From Clostridium drakei (GTDB lineage Bacteria; Bacillota; Clostridia; Clostridiales; Clostridiaceae), in contig NZ_JIBU02000013.1 of assembly GCF_000633595.2 (NCBI RefSeq), forward strand, positions 1 through 64,000: a stretch of DNA of 64,000 nucleotides, written 5' to 3'. The stretch's first letter is position 1; each line of letters opens with the position of its first letter. Under the pieces are notes generated by a model. The model worked only from the letters and a program-made list of their open reading frames with translations, did no database searches and was not told the origin of the DNA. A program made the position numbers and the translations under genes. Below, one piece after another: positions 46,321 to 57,220 of this stretch.

Positions 46321-46362
46321 TTTATACCACCCTCCAAAACTATTATATATTTAACTTATTTA

Positions 46363-47073
46363 TTATTGTACTGGTTTTGCATATTCAAATTTGTAAGTTT
46401 TATTATTCTTTTTAATTTTAATATCATCTGATTTTTCAAATTTCACATCACACAAACCTTTGAAATCAGCAAAAACTTCTGGAAAACTCATATCTCCATA
46501 TAATAAATTTTTATCTCCTATTGCTTGTATAACAATTCTGCTAGATGGAGATATTTTTTCATCATTTATCAAAATATAGCTTCCTGCAGTTCTAATTCCT
46601 GTCCTTGAAAGTATTCTTATATCATTTATAGATATAGCTTCTGCACCTGCAAATTTTAACTCATTTACTAAATACACCAAATGTTTATCCGTTATATGAT
46701 CTCCCATATTATTTCCCAAAAATCTAGCATCAGGTGTAAGATAAACAGTTATGCCAGGTCCATGTACATCTATAGATCCAGTAAGTACTCTAGTATCTTC
46801 TAACTCTTTTAAAAGATTTTTTGTTGTATCACTTTTTCCTGCTGCTGCATTTTCATAATTTTTAATTTGATTTTGAAGATCATTAACTTTACCCTCAAGT
46901 TCTTGTTTTTGTTTTTTATATTGCTCAATTTCAACAGTAACATCTGTACCATTTTTATTAGTTAGGTTCAATGTTTTATCTTGCCTTACGATAGTCTTAA
47001 GCTGGTATGCAAGCATAAACCCTAAAATACCTAGTACTACAGCAACACTTATTTGAGCGTTAACCTTACGCAT
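46363..47073 (-). CDS. DUF881 membrane protein (first copy)
   Basis: 236 residues: membrane helix (about 7-24), coiled coil (45-85), DUF881 domain (about 95-220) with TGSIDVHGPGITVYLTPDAR and LVNELKFAGAEAISINDIRIL. Follows divIB by 14 bp. Together with sbp and the second copy it makes a DUF881-sbp-DUF881 trio, in the place where ftsA/ftsZ often follow in Firmicutes. Confidence 0.9.
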   Translation of the reverse strand: MRKVNAQISVAVVLGILGFMLAYQLKTIVRQDKTLNLTNKNGTDVTVEIEQYKKQKQELEGKVNDLQNQIKNYENAAAGKSDTTKNLLKELEDTRVLTGSIDVHGPGITVYLTPDARFLGNNMGDHITDKHLVYLVNELKFAGAEAISINDIRILSRTGIRTAGSYILINDEKISPSSRIVIQAIGDKNLLYGDMSFPEVFADFKGLCDVKFEKSDDIKIKKNNKTYKFEYAKPVQ

Positions 47074-47087
47074 TTTTTTATATCCTC

Positions 47088-47858
47088 CTACTTTTGAATA
47101 GAAAATACAGGATTACCATCAAAGCTTACATCCACATATCCTTTAGCCCCTTTTAATCCTTTGCTATTAATTATATTCAAAGCTTCATTAACCTTTTTAT
47201 CAAGCTTATCACTTCTACCAAGTTTAACACACATATCACCAAAATATATTTTTATATCTATAGTACTATTTAGGTCTATATAAGTAATTCCAATAGTATT
47301 TTTGCTATTTAAAATAATACCTCCTAAATCAGTAACTATATCTATTTTTGATTTGTCATCATTTTTTAACACTTTACCAATTTCGCTTTTATCATAGTCA
47401 AAGCCATCTAATTTAACTAAATGCATTTCCTTTATATCATCTTTTTTTTGAAGGACCACTCCATTTTTATCTACTATGAAATACTTGTTATCTTTTGTAT
47501 TATAAAACAATGCTTCTCTTTCCTTTATATTTATTTGTACTGTAGCTGGCAACTTTCTTTTTATTTGTACTTCTGAAATATAAGGATTGCTTAAAATGTT
47601 ATTTTCACCATTTCGAACATTTATATAAAATATGTTATTACCTTTAGATAATGTTGATAAATCAACAATTTCCTTAGATGAAATATTTCTATTTCCACTT
47701 ACCTCAATGTTTTTTATATTAAAATAAGGATGCTTTAAACATAATGTAATACTTATTGATAACAATAAAATAAATAGCATAAATATTTTTTTTATTCTTT
47801 TTCGCTTTCTTCTTCTTAAAATCAATTCATTTTCTGTTTGGGGAGAAGTTAAAGCCAT
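47088..47858 (-). CDS. divIB: Cell-division protein FtsQ/DivIB
   Basis: Bitopic divisome protein. Basic cytoplasmic tail (RRRKRKRIKKI, 14-24), membrane helix (27-42), POTRA domain (KNIEVSGNRNISSKEIVDLSTLSKG, about 50-75) and FtsQ domain to the end. 256 residues. Separated from spoVE by 136 bp that contain a 9-bp hairpin (47963-47985, loop TTATT) without T-run. Confidence 0.93.
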   Translation of the reverse strand: MALTSPQTENELILRRRKRKRIKKIFMLFILLLSISITLCLKHPYFNIKNIEVSGNRNISSKEIVDLSTLSKGNNIFYINVRNGENNILSNPYISEVQIKRKLPATVQINIKEREALFYNTKDNKYFIVDKNGVVLQKKDDIKEMHLVKLDGFDYDKSEIGKVLKNDDKSKIDIVTDLGGIILNSKNTIGITYIDLNSTIDIKIYFGDMCVKLGRSDKLDKKVNEALNIINSKGLKGAKGYVDVSFDGNPVFSIQK

Positions 47859-47994
47859 AGTATATCAATCCACCTCAATTTTTCAAGATATATATATAAT
47901 AACACTCTATTAAATTAATTTCATTAAATTTTTCATTAAATTTTTCTTAACTACATAAATTATAGCATTGCTTATTGCAATGCTACAATGAATA

Positions 47995-49104
47995 TTAATA
48001 TTCTTTTTGTCTAGATATATTTAGAAGTGTTCCCATAGCCACTAAATTAATGGCTAAAGCTGACCCTCCATAACTTATAAAAGGAAGTGGTACACCAGTT
48101 ACAGGCATTGATCCTGTAACAACTGCTATATTAATTATTGCTTGTATTGCTATAACCGATGTAATTCCTGTGGCTAAAAGAGTTCCATAAGTATCTTTTG
48201 CCTTTACTGCTGTTACTACACCTCTCCATATAAGGACAATAAAAAGTATAATAATAATTGTACAACCTATGAGGCCCAATTCTTCACCAATTATAGAAAA
48301 TATAAAGTCATTATGAGGTTCAGGTATATAATAACATTTTTGCCTAGACATTCCAAGTCCCATTCCCCATATTCCACCAGATCCCAAAGCTAAAAGTGAT
48401 TGTATTAACTGATATCCTGTATTCTTTGGATCAGCCCATGGATTTAAAAAACTACTAAACCTAGCCAATCTGTATGGCTCAAATGCTATTCCTGCTGCTC
48501 CCGCTAAACCTACTAAGCCTAATAACCCTAACATATGGGATGTCTTAGCACCTGCTACATAAAGTACAATTAATGTAACTATCATTATTACTGCTGCTAT
48601 ACTTAAATTTTTTTCTTTAAAAACCATACCTGCATAAAAACCAGATATAATGAGATAAGGTACAATACCATACTTTAATGTCTTTATTTTTTCTCCTTTA
48701 CTTTCTATGCTCTTAGCCATATAAAATACCACTATGTATTTTGCTAATTCAGATGGCTGAAGTGATGGTAATCCTCCAATTTGTATCCATCTTTGTGCTC
48801 CATTTACAGGCTTAAAAGCAAAAACTGCTGTCAAAAGCACCACAGTAATTATCATAATTATTTTAGTATATTTTTTAATTCTATGATAATCAAGCTTTAT
48901 AGTCATAAACATAAATAAAATTCCTACTAAAGCTGCTCCTGCTTGCTTTTTTAAGTAATAAGTACTATCTTTTATGTGTGGATTAAAATATGCACTATAG
49001 GAACTAGCACTATAAACCATGACAACACCAATTGCCACTAAAAGCATTATAGTCGAAAATAATACAAAATCAATAGGACCCATTTTATTAGTGGGTTTAT
49101 TCAT
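47995..49104 (-). CDS. spoVE: SEDS peptidoglycan polymerase SpoVE/FtsW
   Basis: Lipid II polymerase with about ten membrane segments, 369 residues. Conserved MVYSASS near 29-35, GAQRWI near 102, LQPSELAKY near 115-123, the PEPHNDFIFSIIGEELGLIG stretch near 258-277 and TGVPLPFISYGGSA near 333. Works with the class B PBP (SpoVD) of the same cluster. FtsW and SpoVE cannot be separated with certainty; neighbours favour SpoVE naming in Firmicutes. Confidence 0.93.
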   Translation of the reverse strand: MNKPTNKMGPIDFVLFSTIMLLVAIGVVMVYSASSYSAYFNPHIKDSTYYLKKQAGAALVGILFMFMTIKLDYHRIKKYTKIIMIITVVLLTAVFAFKPVNGAQRWIQIGGLPSLQPSELAKYIVVFYMAKSIESKGEKIKTLKYGIVPYLIISGFYAGMVFKEKNLSIAAVIMIVTLIVLYVAGAKTSHMLGLLGLVGLAGAAGIAFEPYRLARFSSFLNPWADPKNTGYQLIQSLLALGSGGIWGMGLGMSRQKCYYIPEPHNDFIFSIIGEELGLIGCTIIIILFIVLIWRGVVTAVKAKDTYGTLLATGITSVIAIQAIINIAVVTGSMPVTGVPLPFISYGGSALAINLVAMGTLLNISRQKEY

Positions 49105-49151
49105 CCCTATATCCTCCTACATAAATTACTTTTATCAGACTAAACATTCAC

Positions 49152-50105
49152 TTACAAAGACAAAAAAGCAAACAAACATAAAATTACTGTAAAAATACAA
49201 AATACAGAAACTACCTTAGTTTCATGCCAGCCTGATAATTCAAAATGATGATGTATTGGACTCATTTTAAATATTCTTTTTCCTGTAAGCTTAAAAGATG
49301 CTACTTGAAGAATTACAGATAATGCTTCCATTACATATATTCCACCTACTATTATAACCAATAATGGCAATTTTAGTATCAACGCTACTGCTGCTACTGC
49401 TCCACCTAAAGCCAGTGAACCTGTATCCCCCATAAAAACTGCTGCTGGAAAGGCATTGTATCTCAAAAATCCTAAAAGTGCACCAGCAACTACAGCACAA
49501 AATATTGCTAGAGTATAGTGACCCATAGCAAAACTCACTAATGCAAAGAAAGTCATAACCAATAATGTAACAGATGTTGCTAAACCATCTAGCCCATCTG
49601 TTAAATTAACAGCATTAGTAACAGCTGTAAAATAAAAAACTATAAATGGAATGTAAACCCATCCCAAATCCAAAGTTCTATGAGCAAAAGGTACTATTAT
49701 AGAAGTACCTATGTCTGGATTTTTAGCTGCATAATATGCAAACCAACCTGATACACCTAAAAGTAATATCATTTTTTGATAAGCTCTAAGCCCTAAATTT
49801 TTCTTTTGTATAATCTTTAATCCATCATCTAATGCACCTATTATTCCAAAAGCTACAAAAGCATATAAAGCTATCATAGCTTCATCACCCGGTTTTTTTA
49901 TAACAAGAGCCATAGTTATAAAGGAAGCTAGTATAAATATTATTCCTCCCATAGTAGGCGTTCCTGATTTTTTTTGATGACTCTTTGGTCCTTCTTCTCT
50001 TATACTCTGTCCGAATTTAAGCTTATGTAATATTGGAATTATAATAGGACCTTCTAAAATTGATATAAAAAATGCAACTAATACTGAATAAATTAATCTA
50101 TCCAT
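49152..50105 (-). CDS. mraY: Phospho-MurNAc-pentapeptide translocase MraY
   Basis: Transfers phospho-MurNAc-pentapeptide to undecaprenyl phosphate giving lipid I. Ten hydrophobic segments; [10 protein letters not shown] near 48-57, ALDDGLKI near 90 with the Asp pair, [10 protein letters not shown] near 167-176 and the HHHFE motif [12 protein letters not shown] near 282-293. 317 residues. Confidence 0.98.
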   Translation of the reverse strand: MDRLIYSVLVAFFISILEGPIIIPILHKLKFGQSIREEGPKSHQKKSGTPTMGGIIFILASFITMALVIKKPGDEAMIALYAFVAFGIIGALDDGLKIIQKKNLGLRAYQKMILLLGVSGWFAYYAAKNPDIGTSIIVPFAHRTLDLGWVYIPFIVFYFTAVTNAVNLTDGLDGLATSVTLLVMTFFALVSFAMGHYTLAIFCAVVAGALLGFLRYNAFPAAVFMGDTGSLALGGAVAAVALILKLPLLVIIVGGIYVMEALSVILQVASFKLTGKRIFKMSPIHHHFELSGWHETKVVSVFCIFTVILCLFAFLSL

Positions 50106-50117
50106 TTTATAACCCCC

Positions 50118-51506
50118 CTATAAATTATTTTTCTTAAGTTCTTCTACTATTTTTTCAAATTTCATGGATCTAGAAGCTTTAACTAAAATTGTATCTCCTT
50201 CTTTTAAATATTCATTCACTAAATATTTTATACCTTCATTGTAATCATCAAAAGCTTTATACTCAGCCTTAGTACTGGATTTAAAGCCTTCTTCAAAAGC
50301 TTTATTATATTCTCCAAATATCAAAAGTAAATCTATTCCATTTTTTGCTGAATATTCACCAATTTCTTTATGAGATTTGTATGATTGTTCTCCCAATTCT
50401 CCCATAGTTCCAAGTACAGCTATTCTTCTACTAGACTCTACATTTTTTAAAACATCTATAGCTGCTTTCATAGAATCAGGATTAGCATTATAACAATCAT
50501 TTAATATATTAAACTTTTTTCCTTTAATAAGATCCATTCTCATAGCAGTAGCTTGAAGATTTTTTAATCCTTCTTTTATGTCTTTATATTCCATACCTAA
50601 TATTCTTCCACAAGCTATAGCTAGTAGTGAATTAGATATTGTATGCTTTCCTGGTATTTCTACATGAAATATCTCTTTGGATTTTTTTTGATTTTCCTCT
50701 ACACTAAACTCTACAAAATTTTCCTTAAGTCCTATATCACAAGCATTAAGATTGTTTTTATTTTTCATACCTGTAGTATATATAGAAAATTTATTACTCT
50801 TTACTTTAGAAAGAAAATCATCGTCTCCATTTAGAATTAAGATATTATTCTTATGAAAAAAATCCGTAATCTCCAGTTTTGCCTTTAATATGTTCTCTCT
50901 TGATCCAAGATTACCTATATGACTTACACCCACATTAGTAATTAAAGCTATATCAGGTTTAGCAGCTTCTGCCATTCTATGAATTTCATTTAAATTATTC
51001 ATTCCCATTTCTAGTACTGCTATATCATAACTATTATCAAGTTTAAATATCATTGAGGGAAGCCCTATCTCATTATTAAAGTTTCCTTGTGTTTTAAAAA
51101 CTTTATACTTAGAACTTAATGCTGCAGCCAACAAATCCTTAGTAGAAGTTTTTCCATTAGATCCAGTTATACCTATTACCTTTAAATTTAACTTGTTTCT
51201 ATAAGCTCCAGCTAAATCCAGTAGTGCTTTTTTCGTATCTTCAACCTTTATTATGGTAGTTTTCTTTTTTATTTCATCTTCTATATACTTAATTTCATCT
51301 ACAATGCATATAGCAGCTCCTTTATCACTAGCAACTTTTATATATTCATTTCCATTAAAATTTTCTCCTTTTAAGGCTATGAATATATCATCTTTATCTA
51401 TTTTTCTAGTATCCGTACTTATTTGATTAAACTTTTCATAGTTTCCTTGCAATACAATTTTTCCTTGTACTGCATTAACTATTTCATCAAAGGTCATATG
51501 TTCCAA
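50118..51506 (-). CDS. murF: UDP-MurNAc-tripeptide:D-Ala-D-Ala ligase MurF
   Basis: Adds D-Ala-D-Ala to UDP-MurNAc-tripeptide. Mur ligase architecture: N-terminal substrate domain (1-100), ATPase domain with GSNGKTST at 115-122, and a C-terminal domain with LNDCYNANPDSMKAA near 335-350. 462 residues. Confidence 0.97.
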   Translation of the reverse strand: MEHMTFDEIVNAVQGKIVLQGNYEKFNQISTDTRKIDKDDIFIALKGENFNGNEYIKVASDKGAAICIVDEIKYIEDEIKKKTTIIKVEDTKKALLDLAGAYRNKLNLKVIGITGSNGKTSTKDLLAAALSSKYKVFKTQGNFNNEIGLPSMIFKLDNSYDIAVLEMGMNNLNEIHRMAEAAKPDIALITNVGVSHIGNLGSRENILKAKLEITDFFHKNNILILNGDDDFLSKVKSNKFSIYTTGMKNKNNLNACDIGLKENFVEFSVEENQKKSKEIFHVEIPGKHTISNSLLAIACGRILGMEYKDIKEGLKNLQATAMRMDLIKGKKFNILNDCYNANPDSMKAAIDVLKNVESSRRIAVLGTMGELGEQSYKSHKEIGEYSAKNGIDLLLIFGEYNKAFEEGFKSSTKAEYKAFDDYNEGIKYLVNEYLKEGDTILVKASRSMKFEKIVEELKKNNL

Positions 51507-51521
51507 TTGTAAACACTCCTT

Positions 51522-52973
51522 CTATTTATTCAATTCCTTTATAATTTCTGCAATTACTTCTCTTTCATCAAAATGAATAGTTTTATCCTTTAATATTTGA
51601 TAATCTTCATGTCCTTTTCCAGCCACTACTATAACATCATCCTTTTTTGCCATTTCCATAGCCTTTTTTATAGCTTCTCTTCTATTTTCTACCACAATAT
51701 AATTATCTTTTTGTACACCTGTTACAACTTCTTTTATTATTGACATAGGGTCTTCAGTTCTAGGATTATCTGAAGTAATAACCGCTTTATCACTTAATTC
51801 TGTGCCTATTTTGCCCATAATAGGTCTTTTAGTATTATCTCTATCTCCACCACAACCAAAGACACTTATAAGTTTACCTTTTGTAAACTCTCTTGCAGTT
51901 TTTAATATATTTTCTAATCCATCTGGAGTGTGTGCATAATCCACTATAACCTCATAACCCAAGTTATAATTTTTAGTCACTATTTCACACCTTCCAGGCA
52001 CACAAAGCATAGCTTCTAACCCTTGTTTCACACTTGCAAGACTCATACCTTCACCTAAGCATGCAGCTGCACTTCCAAGAGCATTCATAACATTATATTT
52101 TCCTGGTATATTTAAATTTATATGCTGAGTTTCATTCTTGTATGTTATGTCAAATTCTACTCCTCTAGAATGCATATGTAAATTACTTCCCTTAACATCA
52201 GCCTCTTTATCCATTGCATAAGATGTCTTTTTTCCTTCTGAATCCTCATATACTCTTTCACCATATTCATCATCTATATTTACTACTGAATTTAATGTAT
52301 TTTTAAATAATATAAGTTTTGCATTATAATAATTTTCAAAAGTCTTATGAAAATCTAGATGATCTCTTGTTAAATTAGTGAATATTGCTTGACAAAATTT
52401 TATACCATATACTCTGTTTAGATATAATGAATGAGATGATACTTCCATAATGCAATAGTTTACTCCTTCTTCTACCATTTCTGCAAACAGTTTTTGAAGT
52501 TCTAAAGATTCTGGAGTAGTTCTATGAGCTGCTATTTTTTTATCTCCAACATAATTTGCTATAGTTCCCAAAAGTCCAACCTTATATCCCTGAGCTTCTA
52601 AAACAGATTTCATCATAAATGTTGAAGTAGTTTTTCCATTTGTACCTGTTATACCCATTACCTTTAATTTATCTGAAGGATGATCATAATAATTTGCTGC
52701 TGCTAATGCTAAAGCTTTTCTAGTATCTTCAGTTTTTATAACTGTACATTCAGTTAAATTTTCTATATCTTTACTACAAATAACAGCTGCGGCTCCATTA
52801 CTTACTGCACTGTTTACATATTTATGTCCATCTGTGCTATACCCCTCAATACACACAAATAAATCTCCACTTTTTACATTTCTGGAGTCATACTGAATTT
52901 CCCTTATTTCTAAATTATTATTTCCATTTAATAATTCATAATTTATGTCCTTTAATATTTTTTTCAAATTCAT
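51522..52973 (-). CDS. murE: UDP-MurNAc-tripeptide synthetase MurE (meso-DAP type)
   Basis: Adds the third stem-peptide residue. P-loop [10 protein letters not shown] at 107-116, carbamyl-Lys region near 220, and DNPR at 402-405, the motif of diaminopimelate-adding MurE, in line with dapF in this window. 483 residues. A strong hairpin lies just upstream (53009-53046). Confidence 0.97.
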   Translation of the reverse strand: MNLKKILKDINYELLNGNNNLEIREIQYDSRNVKSGDLFVCIEGYSTDGHKYVNSAVSNGAAAVICSKDIENLTECTVIKTEDTRKALALAAANYYDHPSDKLKVMGITGTNGKTTSTFMMKSVLEAQGYKVGLLGTIANYVGDKKIAAHRTTPESLELQKLFAEMVEEGVNYCIMEVSSHSLYLNRVYGIKFCQAIFTNLTRDHLDFHKTFENYYNAKLILFKNTLNSVVNIDDEYGERVYEDSEGKKTSYAMDKEADVKGSNLHMHSRGVEFDITYKNETQHINLNIPGKYNVMNALGSAAACLGEGMSLASVKQGLEAMLCVPGRCEIVTKNYNLGYEVIVDYAHTPDGLENILKTAREFTKGKLISVFGCGGDRDNTKRPIMGKIGTELSDKAVITSDNPRTEDPMSIIKEVVTGVQKDNYIVVENRREAIKKAMEMAKKDDVIVVAGKGHEDYQILKDKTIHFDEREVIAEIIKELNK

Positions 52974-53008
52974 AGAAACACCCCTTTTTAATTCTCTTAC
53001 ATAGCATT

Positions 53009-53046
53009 GGCATGCAACACATATGATTTTCTATGTATTGCATGCC
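53009..53046 (-). repeat. Inverted repeat between spoVD and murE
   Basis: 15-bp arms GGCATGCAACACATA/TATGTATTGCATGCC, one mismatch that would be a G-U pair, 8-nt loop. No T-run follows on the minus strand, so it is more likely an mRNA stability or processing element, or a partial attenuator inside the operon, than a terminator. Confidence 0.6.
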
Positions 53047-53053
53047 TAATATT

Positions 53054-55243
53054 TTAATCTCCTAGTATGTCAGTGTCAAGTTTTACCACCGTTCCTTTTT
53101 GCACTTCATCTCCTGGCTTAACACTTTGATCGGATACTACTCCTTCTTTTTCAAATTCTGCTTTCAAGCCTAAACTATTAAATACGGCTTCAGCTTTCTC
53201 CTGACTTAATCCTTCAACATCAGGAACAGCTACTACTTTATTATAATTTGATGTGTTTCCCGTGTAAAGTAGAATTTTAGTACCTTCTTTCACTGTATAT
53301 CCTGGTTTAGGATTCATATCTACTATATAGTCTCCATTTGAATCTAATTCATCAGTTAAATTATGTTCTTTTAAAATTTTTTCTGCATCAGATTTTTTCA
53401 TTCCTCTTACATCTGGAACTATAACATCTTTTAACATACTCTTTTTTACATCTTCACTGCTAGCATCACTTTTAATATCCAAATAATTAAATATATCATT
53501 AAAAACTTGTTTTGCTACAGGTGCAGATATTTGTCCTGCATAATAATTAGAAGGATCAGGTTCATCTATAGATACAAACACTGTTACTTTAGGATCACTA
53601 GCTGGTGCCATCCCCGCAAAAGATGCTATGTATTTACCTTGCTGATATCCACCAACTCCAGCTTTTTGTGCAGTTCCAGTTTTACCTGCTATATGGTATC
53701 CGTCTATAAAAGCTTTTTTACCTCCACCTTCTGCAACTACCTTTTCAAGATAACCTCTAAGCTGTGATACCTTATCTGAATTCACAATTTTCTTACTTTT
53801 AGCTCCTGATATATCAAACTTTTTATCCGTAACTTCACTACTTAGATTATTATCATAATGAGATATTTCCTTCATTACATGAGGTGTTATTAATGTTCCT
53901 CCATTTGCTACAGCATTAAATGCTGTAAGATATTGAATTGGAGATGCTGTATTTGCCTGTCCAAACGATATGGTTGCTAAATCAATATCACTGATAGCAC
54001 TTGTCTTTTTAACAATTCCTTTAGCCTCTCCTGGCAGATCTATACCTGTTTTCTGTCCAAAACCAAACTTTTGTATATACTTATTTAAATTTTCTTTTCC
54101 TATCATCTTTCCTAGTTGAGCAAAACCTACATTACAAGAATTTTTTAATATATCAACAAAAGCTTGTTCACCATGTCCAGCAGTCTTCCAACAATGTATA
54201 ACCTTTTTTCCTATGGTTATACTTCCTGAACATGAAAATTTATCACTTTCTTTAACTGCATTTTCTTCTAATGCAGCAGTAGCCGTTATAACCTTAAATA
54301 TAGATCCCGGCTCAAAGGCATCGCTAACTGCTCTATTTCTCCACAACTTTTGAAGTTCATCATAAGATTTATCTTTAATCCATGGTTCATTAGGATTATA
54401 ATCTGGTTTATTTACCATAGCAAGAATTTCACCATTCTTGGGATCCATAACTATTACAGTAACTGCTTTTGCTTTATTATCACTTAAAGCTTGGTCGGCA
54501 GCTTTTTCACAAAAATGCTGTATTGTTTCATCTATGGTTAGAACCACATCTTCTCCATCTATAGGCTTAGTGTATTCTGAAATAGTATTGGTAAATTGTT
54601 TACTTTTTTTATCTGTTTCTGCTATTCTCATACCTGGTGTTCCCGAAAGCTCTTTGTTATAATAAAGCTCTACTCCAGTAAGTCCTGTTCCATCAGAATT
54701 TGTATGTCCCATAACGTGTGCAAGAAAATTATTATTAGGATAATATCTTTTAGTATCAGCAGATACTAAAACTCCTCTTAAGTTTAAACTTCTAACATTA
54801 TCAGCCTCTGCTTTTTCTACTCTTCTTTTCAATGTAGCTGATCCAAGAGGTAGTCCTCCTGGTAGTGTTTTATTAAGTATTTTGTTAACTTCATTTTTAT
54901 CCATAGTCAAAGCTGAAGCCAACTTACTTGCTATATCATCCTTTGATAAGTTTTTTTCCTTTATTGTATCTCTTAGGGTGTTCATATCTAAATCTATTCT
55001 ATAAACATTAGCACTTACTGCTAACTCATGTCCACTTCTATCTAGAATTCTACCCCTTTTAGCATCAATTTTTACTTCGCTTGTCCACTGATCAATAGCA
55101 AGTGCTTTTAATTTAGAAGATTCATAAGCCATAACATAAATCAATCTGTTAAATAACAACAAAAATGTTATAAAAAGAAAACTAAAAATTATTATCATTC
55201 TTCTTTTGATGATAACTTTATCTCTGTATTCCTTTTTATTCAA
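53054..55243 (-). CDS. spoVD: Class B penicillin-binding protein SpoVD with PASTA domains
   Basis: Septal/sporulation transpeptidase. Membrane anchor (about 14-36), dimerisation domain (55-215), transpeptidase domain with SIFK (S314-K317), SCN near 368 and KTG near 521, and two C-terminal PASTA domains (VIVPDVRGMKKSDAEKIL near 596 and VAVPDVEGLSQEKAEAVF near 660). 729 residues. The PASTA tail and location point to SpoVD; as the only class B PBP in the cluster it may also serve vegetative division. Confidence 0.94.
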   Translation of the reverse strand: MNKKEYRDKVIIKRRMIIIFSFLFITFLLLFNRLIYVMAYESSKLKALAIDQWTSEVKIDAKRGRILDRSGHELAVSANVYRIDLDMNTLRDTIKEKNLSKDDIASKLASALTMDKNEVNKILNKTLPGGLPLGSATLKRRVEKAEADNVRSLNLRGVLVSADTKRYYPNNNFLAHVMGHTNSDGTGLTGVELYYNKELSGTPGMRIAETDKKSKQFTNTISEYTKPIDGEDVVLTIDETIQHFCEKAADQALSDNKAKAVTVIVMDPKNGEILAMVNKPDYNPNEPWIKDKSYDELQKLWRNRAVSDAFEPGSIFKVITATAALEENAVKESDKFSCSGSITIGKKVIHCWKTAGHGEQAFVDILKNSCNVGFAQLGKMIGKENLNKYIQKFGFGQKTGIDLPGEAKGIVKKTSAISDIDLATISFGQANTASPIQYLTAFNAVANGGTLITPHVMKEISHYDNNLSSEVTDKKFDISGAKSKKIVNSDKVSQLRGYLEKVVAEGGGKKAFIDGYHIAGKTGTAQKAGVGGYQQGKYIASFAGMAPASDPKVTVFVSIDEPDPSNYYAGQISAPVAKQVFNDIFNYLDIKSDASSEDVKKSMLKDVIVPDVRGMKKSDAEKILKEHNLTDELDSNGDYIVDMNPKPGYTVKEGTKILLYTGNTSNYNKVVAVPDVEGLSQEKAEAVFNSLGLKAEFEKEGVVSDQSVKPGDEVQKGTVVKLDTDILGD

Positions 55244-55301
55244 TAAATTTACCCCCGTAAAAATTGCTCTTTTAAAAATTTAAAAATATTATTCTGCCTA
55301 A

Positions 55302-55796
55302 TTAAAATAGCATTTTACTTAATTTACTCCATATGCTTTTATACGTTTGAGTATCTGACTTCTTATCTGAAGTTTTTACAACTTCCTTATCTAAATCTGC
55401 CTGTACTGCTATACCCTTATCAGGAAGTATCATATGTAATTTTCCAACTGCAGCATCTTCTATATATTGAATGTTATTATACTTAACTAAATCTACCTTT
55501 AAATTTTCATTATCCCTGTTTATTTCATTTATATTATTACTTATAGAATTTAATTTCTGCTGCATATTATAAATTACACAATATCTACCTACGAGTATTA
55601 CTCCTACAGTAAAGGCTAAAGTAATGTTTCTTATTATCTTAATTTTACCTTTTAACCTTTTTTGTCTTAGCTTCTTTTCCTTTGCTCTTCTTCTTAATTT
55701 TTCTTGCTCTTCTTCTACGTAAGGTACATATTCAGGTTGGAGAACAGTATTTCCTGATATAATATTTTCTTTATTTACCACTATCACTTTATTCAC
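55302..55796 (-). CDS. ftsL: FtsL-like septum protein
   Basis: 164 residues: polar N-terminal tail with a very basic stretch (RRRAKEKKLRQKRLKGK, 35-51), one membrane helix (about 55-73), a leucine-zipper-like coil (75-110) and a short tail. Position between rsmH and spoVD and topology identify it as FtsL; sequence similarity in this family is always weak. Confidence 0.8.
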   Translation of the reverse strand: MNKVIVVNKENIISGNTVLQPEYVPYVEEEQEKLRRRAKEKKLRQKRLKGKIKIIRNITLAFTVGVILVGRYCVIYNMQQKLNSISNNINEINRDNENLKVDLVKYNNIQYIEDAAVGKLHMILPDKGIAVQADLDKEVVKTSDKKSDTQTYKSIWSKLSKMLF

Positions 55797-55814
55797 CTCA
55801 CACCTTTTTTAGAA

Positions 55815-56744
55815 CTATATTCTCTCAGCCACTCTCAGTTTAGCACTCTTACTTCTTGAATTATTTTCTGCTTCTTCTATTGATGGTTCTATAGGCTTTC
55901 TACTTATAAGTTTTACAAGAGGTTTTTTACCACATACGCATATTGGAAAATCCGGAGGACATGTACAGGGCTTTTCCAATTGTTTAAACTTAACTTTTAT
56001 CTTTCTATCCTCTAATGAATGAAATGTTATAATAGCTATCCTTCCTCCTTCATTTAAACGATTTACACTATCCTCTACAGCCTTATCCAATATTTGTAGT
56101 TCTCTATTTACTTCTATTCTAATCGCCTGAAAAGTTCTTTTAGCTGGATGACCATCCTTTTGAAATTTTGCAGGTATTGCTTTACGTATTATATCTACAA
56201 GCTCTAATGTAGTTTTTATTGTTTCCTTTTCCCTTTTCTGCACTATAAATTTTGCTATCCTTTTAGCAAAATTATCTTCACCATATTCCTTTATTATTTT
56301 AAAAATCTGCTCTTCACTATAAAAATTCACTATATCATATGCAGAAGTACTACTATCTCTATTCATCCTCATATCTAAAGGAGCATCTTTCATATAACTG
56401 AATCCTCTTTCAGCTTCATCTAATTGATAAGATGAAACCCCAAGATCCATCATAATTCCATCTACTTTTTCTATATTTAATTCTTGTAAAATTTCATCTA
56501 TATTATAAAAGTTATTATGAACATAAGTTACATTATTAAATTGCTTCAATTTCTCACCTGCCGCTTTTAATGCAGCAGTATCTTGATCTATGCCTATAAG
56601 TCTTCCTCTAGGGGAAAGTCTTTTAAGTATTTCATAAGAATGTCCTCCTCCTCCTAAAGTACAGTCTACATATATTCCATCTTCTTTTACGTTTAATGCA
56701 CCTATAGTTTCATCTAACAATACTGATACATGTTTAAAATCCAT
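55815..56744 (-). CDS. rsmH: 16S rRNA m4C1402 methyltransferase RsmH
   Basis: N4-methylates C1402 of 16S r[16 protein letters not shown] at the start, SAM site [12 protein letters not shown] near 25-36, [12 protein letters not shown] near 97, the [11 protein letters not shown] block near 203-213 and ITFHSLEDR near 238. 309 residues. Second gene of the dcw cluster. Confidence 0.97.
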   Translation of the reverse strand: MDFKHVSVLLDETIGALNVKEDGIYVDCTLGGGGHSYEILKRLSPRGRLIGIDQDTAALKAAGEKLKQFNNVTYVHNNFYNIDEILQELNIEKVDGIMMDLGVSSYQLDEAERGFSYMKDAPLDMRMNRDSSTSAYDIVNFYSEEQIFKIIKEYGEDNFAKRIAKFIVQKREKETIKTTLELVDIIRKAIPAKFQKDGHPAKRTFQAIRIEVNRELQILDKAVEDSVNRLNEGGRIAIITFHSLEDRKIKVKFKQLEKPCTCPPDFPICVCGKKPLVKLISRKPIEPSIEEAENNSRSKSAKLRVAERI

Positions 56745-56768
56745 CTAAAAATCTACCTCCAACTTATG

Positions 56769-57197
56769 TTATATTCCAAGTTCACTCATTTGTTCCGCAA
56801 TCTTATCAAAATCTATATTCGAACTATTATATTGTATCCATTTCTCCTTGCTCCATATTTCTAATCTATTGGATACTCCAATACTTACTATTTCCTTTTT
56901 TATCTCTCCATATTCTAAAAGGCTTTGTGGAATCAAAGTTCTTCCTTGCTTATCTAACTCCATTTCATTGGCACCAGAAAAAAAGAACCTAACAAAAGCT
57001 CGTGCATTTTTACTCGTTAATGGAAGCTTTCTTAATTTATCTTCTAGTACACTCCATTCCTCAATAGTATAAGCATATAAACAACCATCTAGTCCCTTGG
57101 TAAGTATAAACTTACTTCCAAGCTCTTCCCTAAACTTAGAGGGTATGATTATTCTATTTTTATTATCTAATGCATGTTCATACTCCCCTATAAACAT
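56769..57197 (-). CDS. mraZ: Transcriptional regulator MraZ
   Basis: 142-residue AbrB-like double-fold DNA-binding protein that forms rings and controls its own dcw operon. The two DXXXR repeats are seen: [16 protein letters not shown] (10-25) and [17 protein letters not shown] (79-95). First gene of the cluster; three 10-bp repeats upstream are its probable operator. Confidence 0.96.
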   Translation of the reverse strand: MFIGEYEHALDNKNRIIIPSKFREELGSKFILTKGLDGCLYAYTIEEWSVLEDKLRKLPLTSKNARAFVRFFFSGANEMELDKQGRTLIPQSLLEYGEIKKEIVSIGVSNRLEIWSKEKWIQYNSSNIDFDKIAEQMSELGI

Positions 57198-57220
57198 TTT
57201 TTACACCTCTACTTGGTTAT

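Noticed and set aside
47963-47985. Terminator between spoVE and divIB
   Set aside because: A 9-bp hairpin exists but no T-run follows on the minus strand, so it is noted only in the divIB entry.
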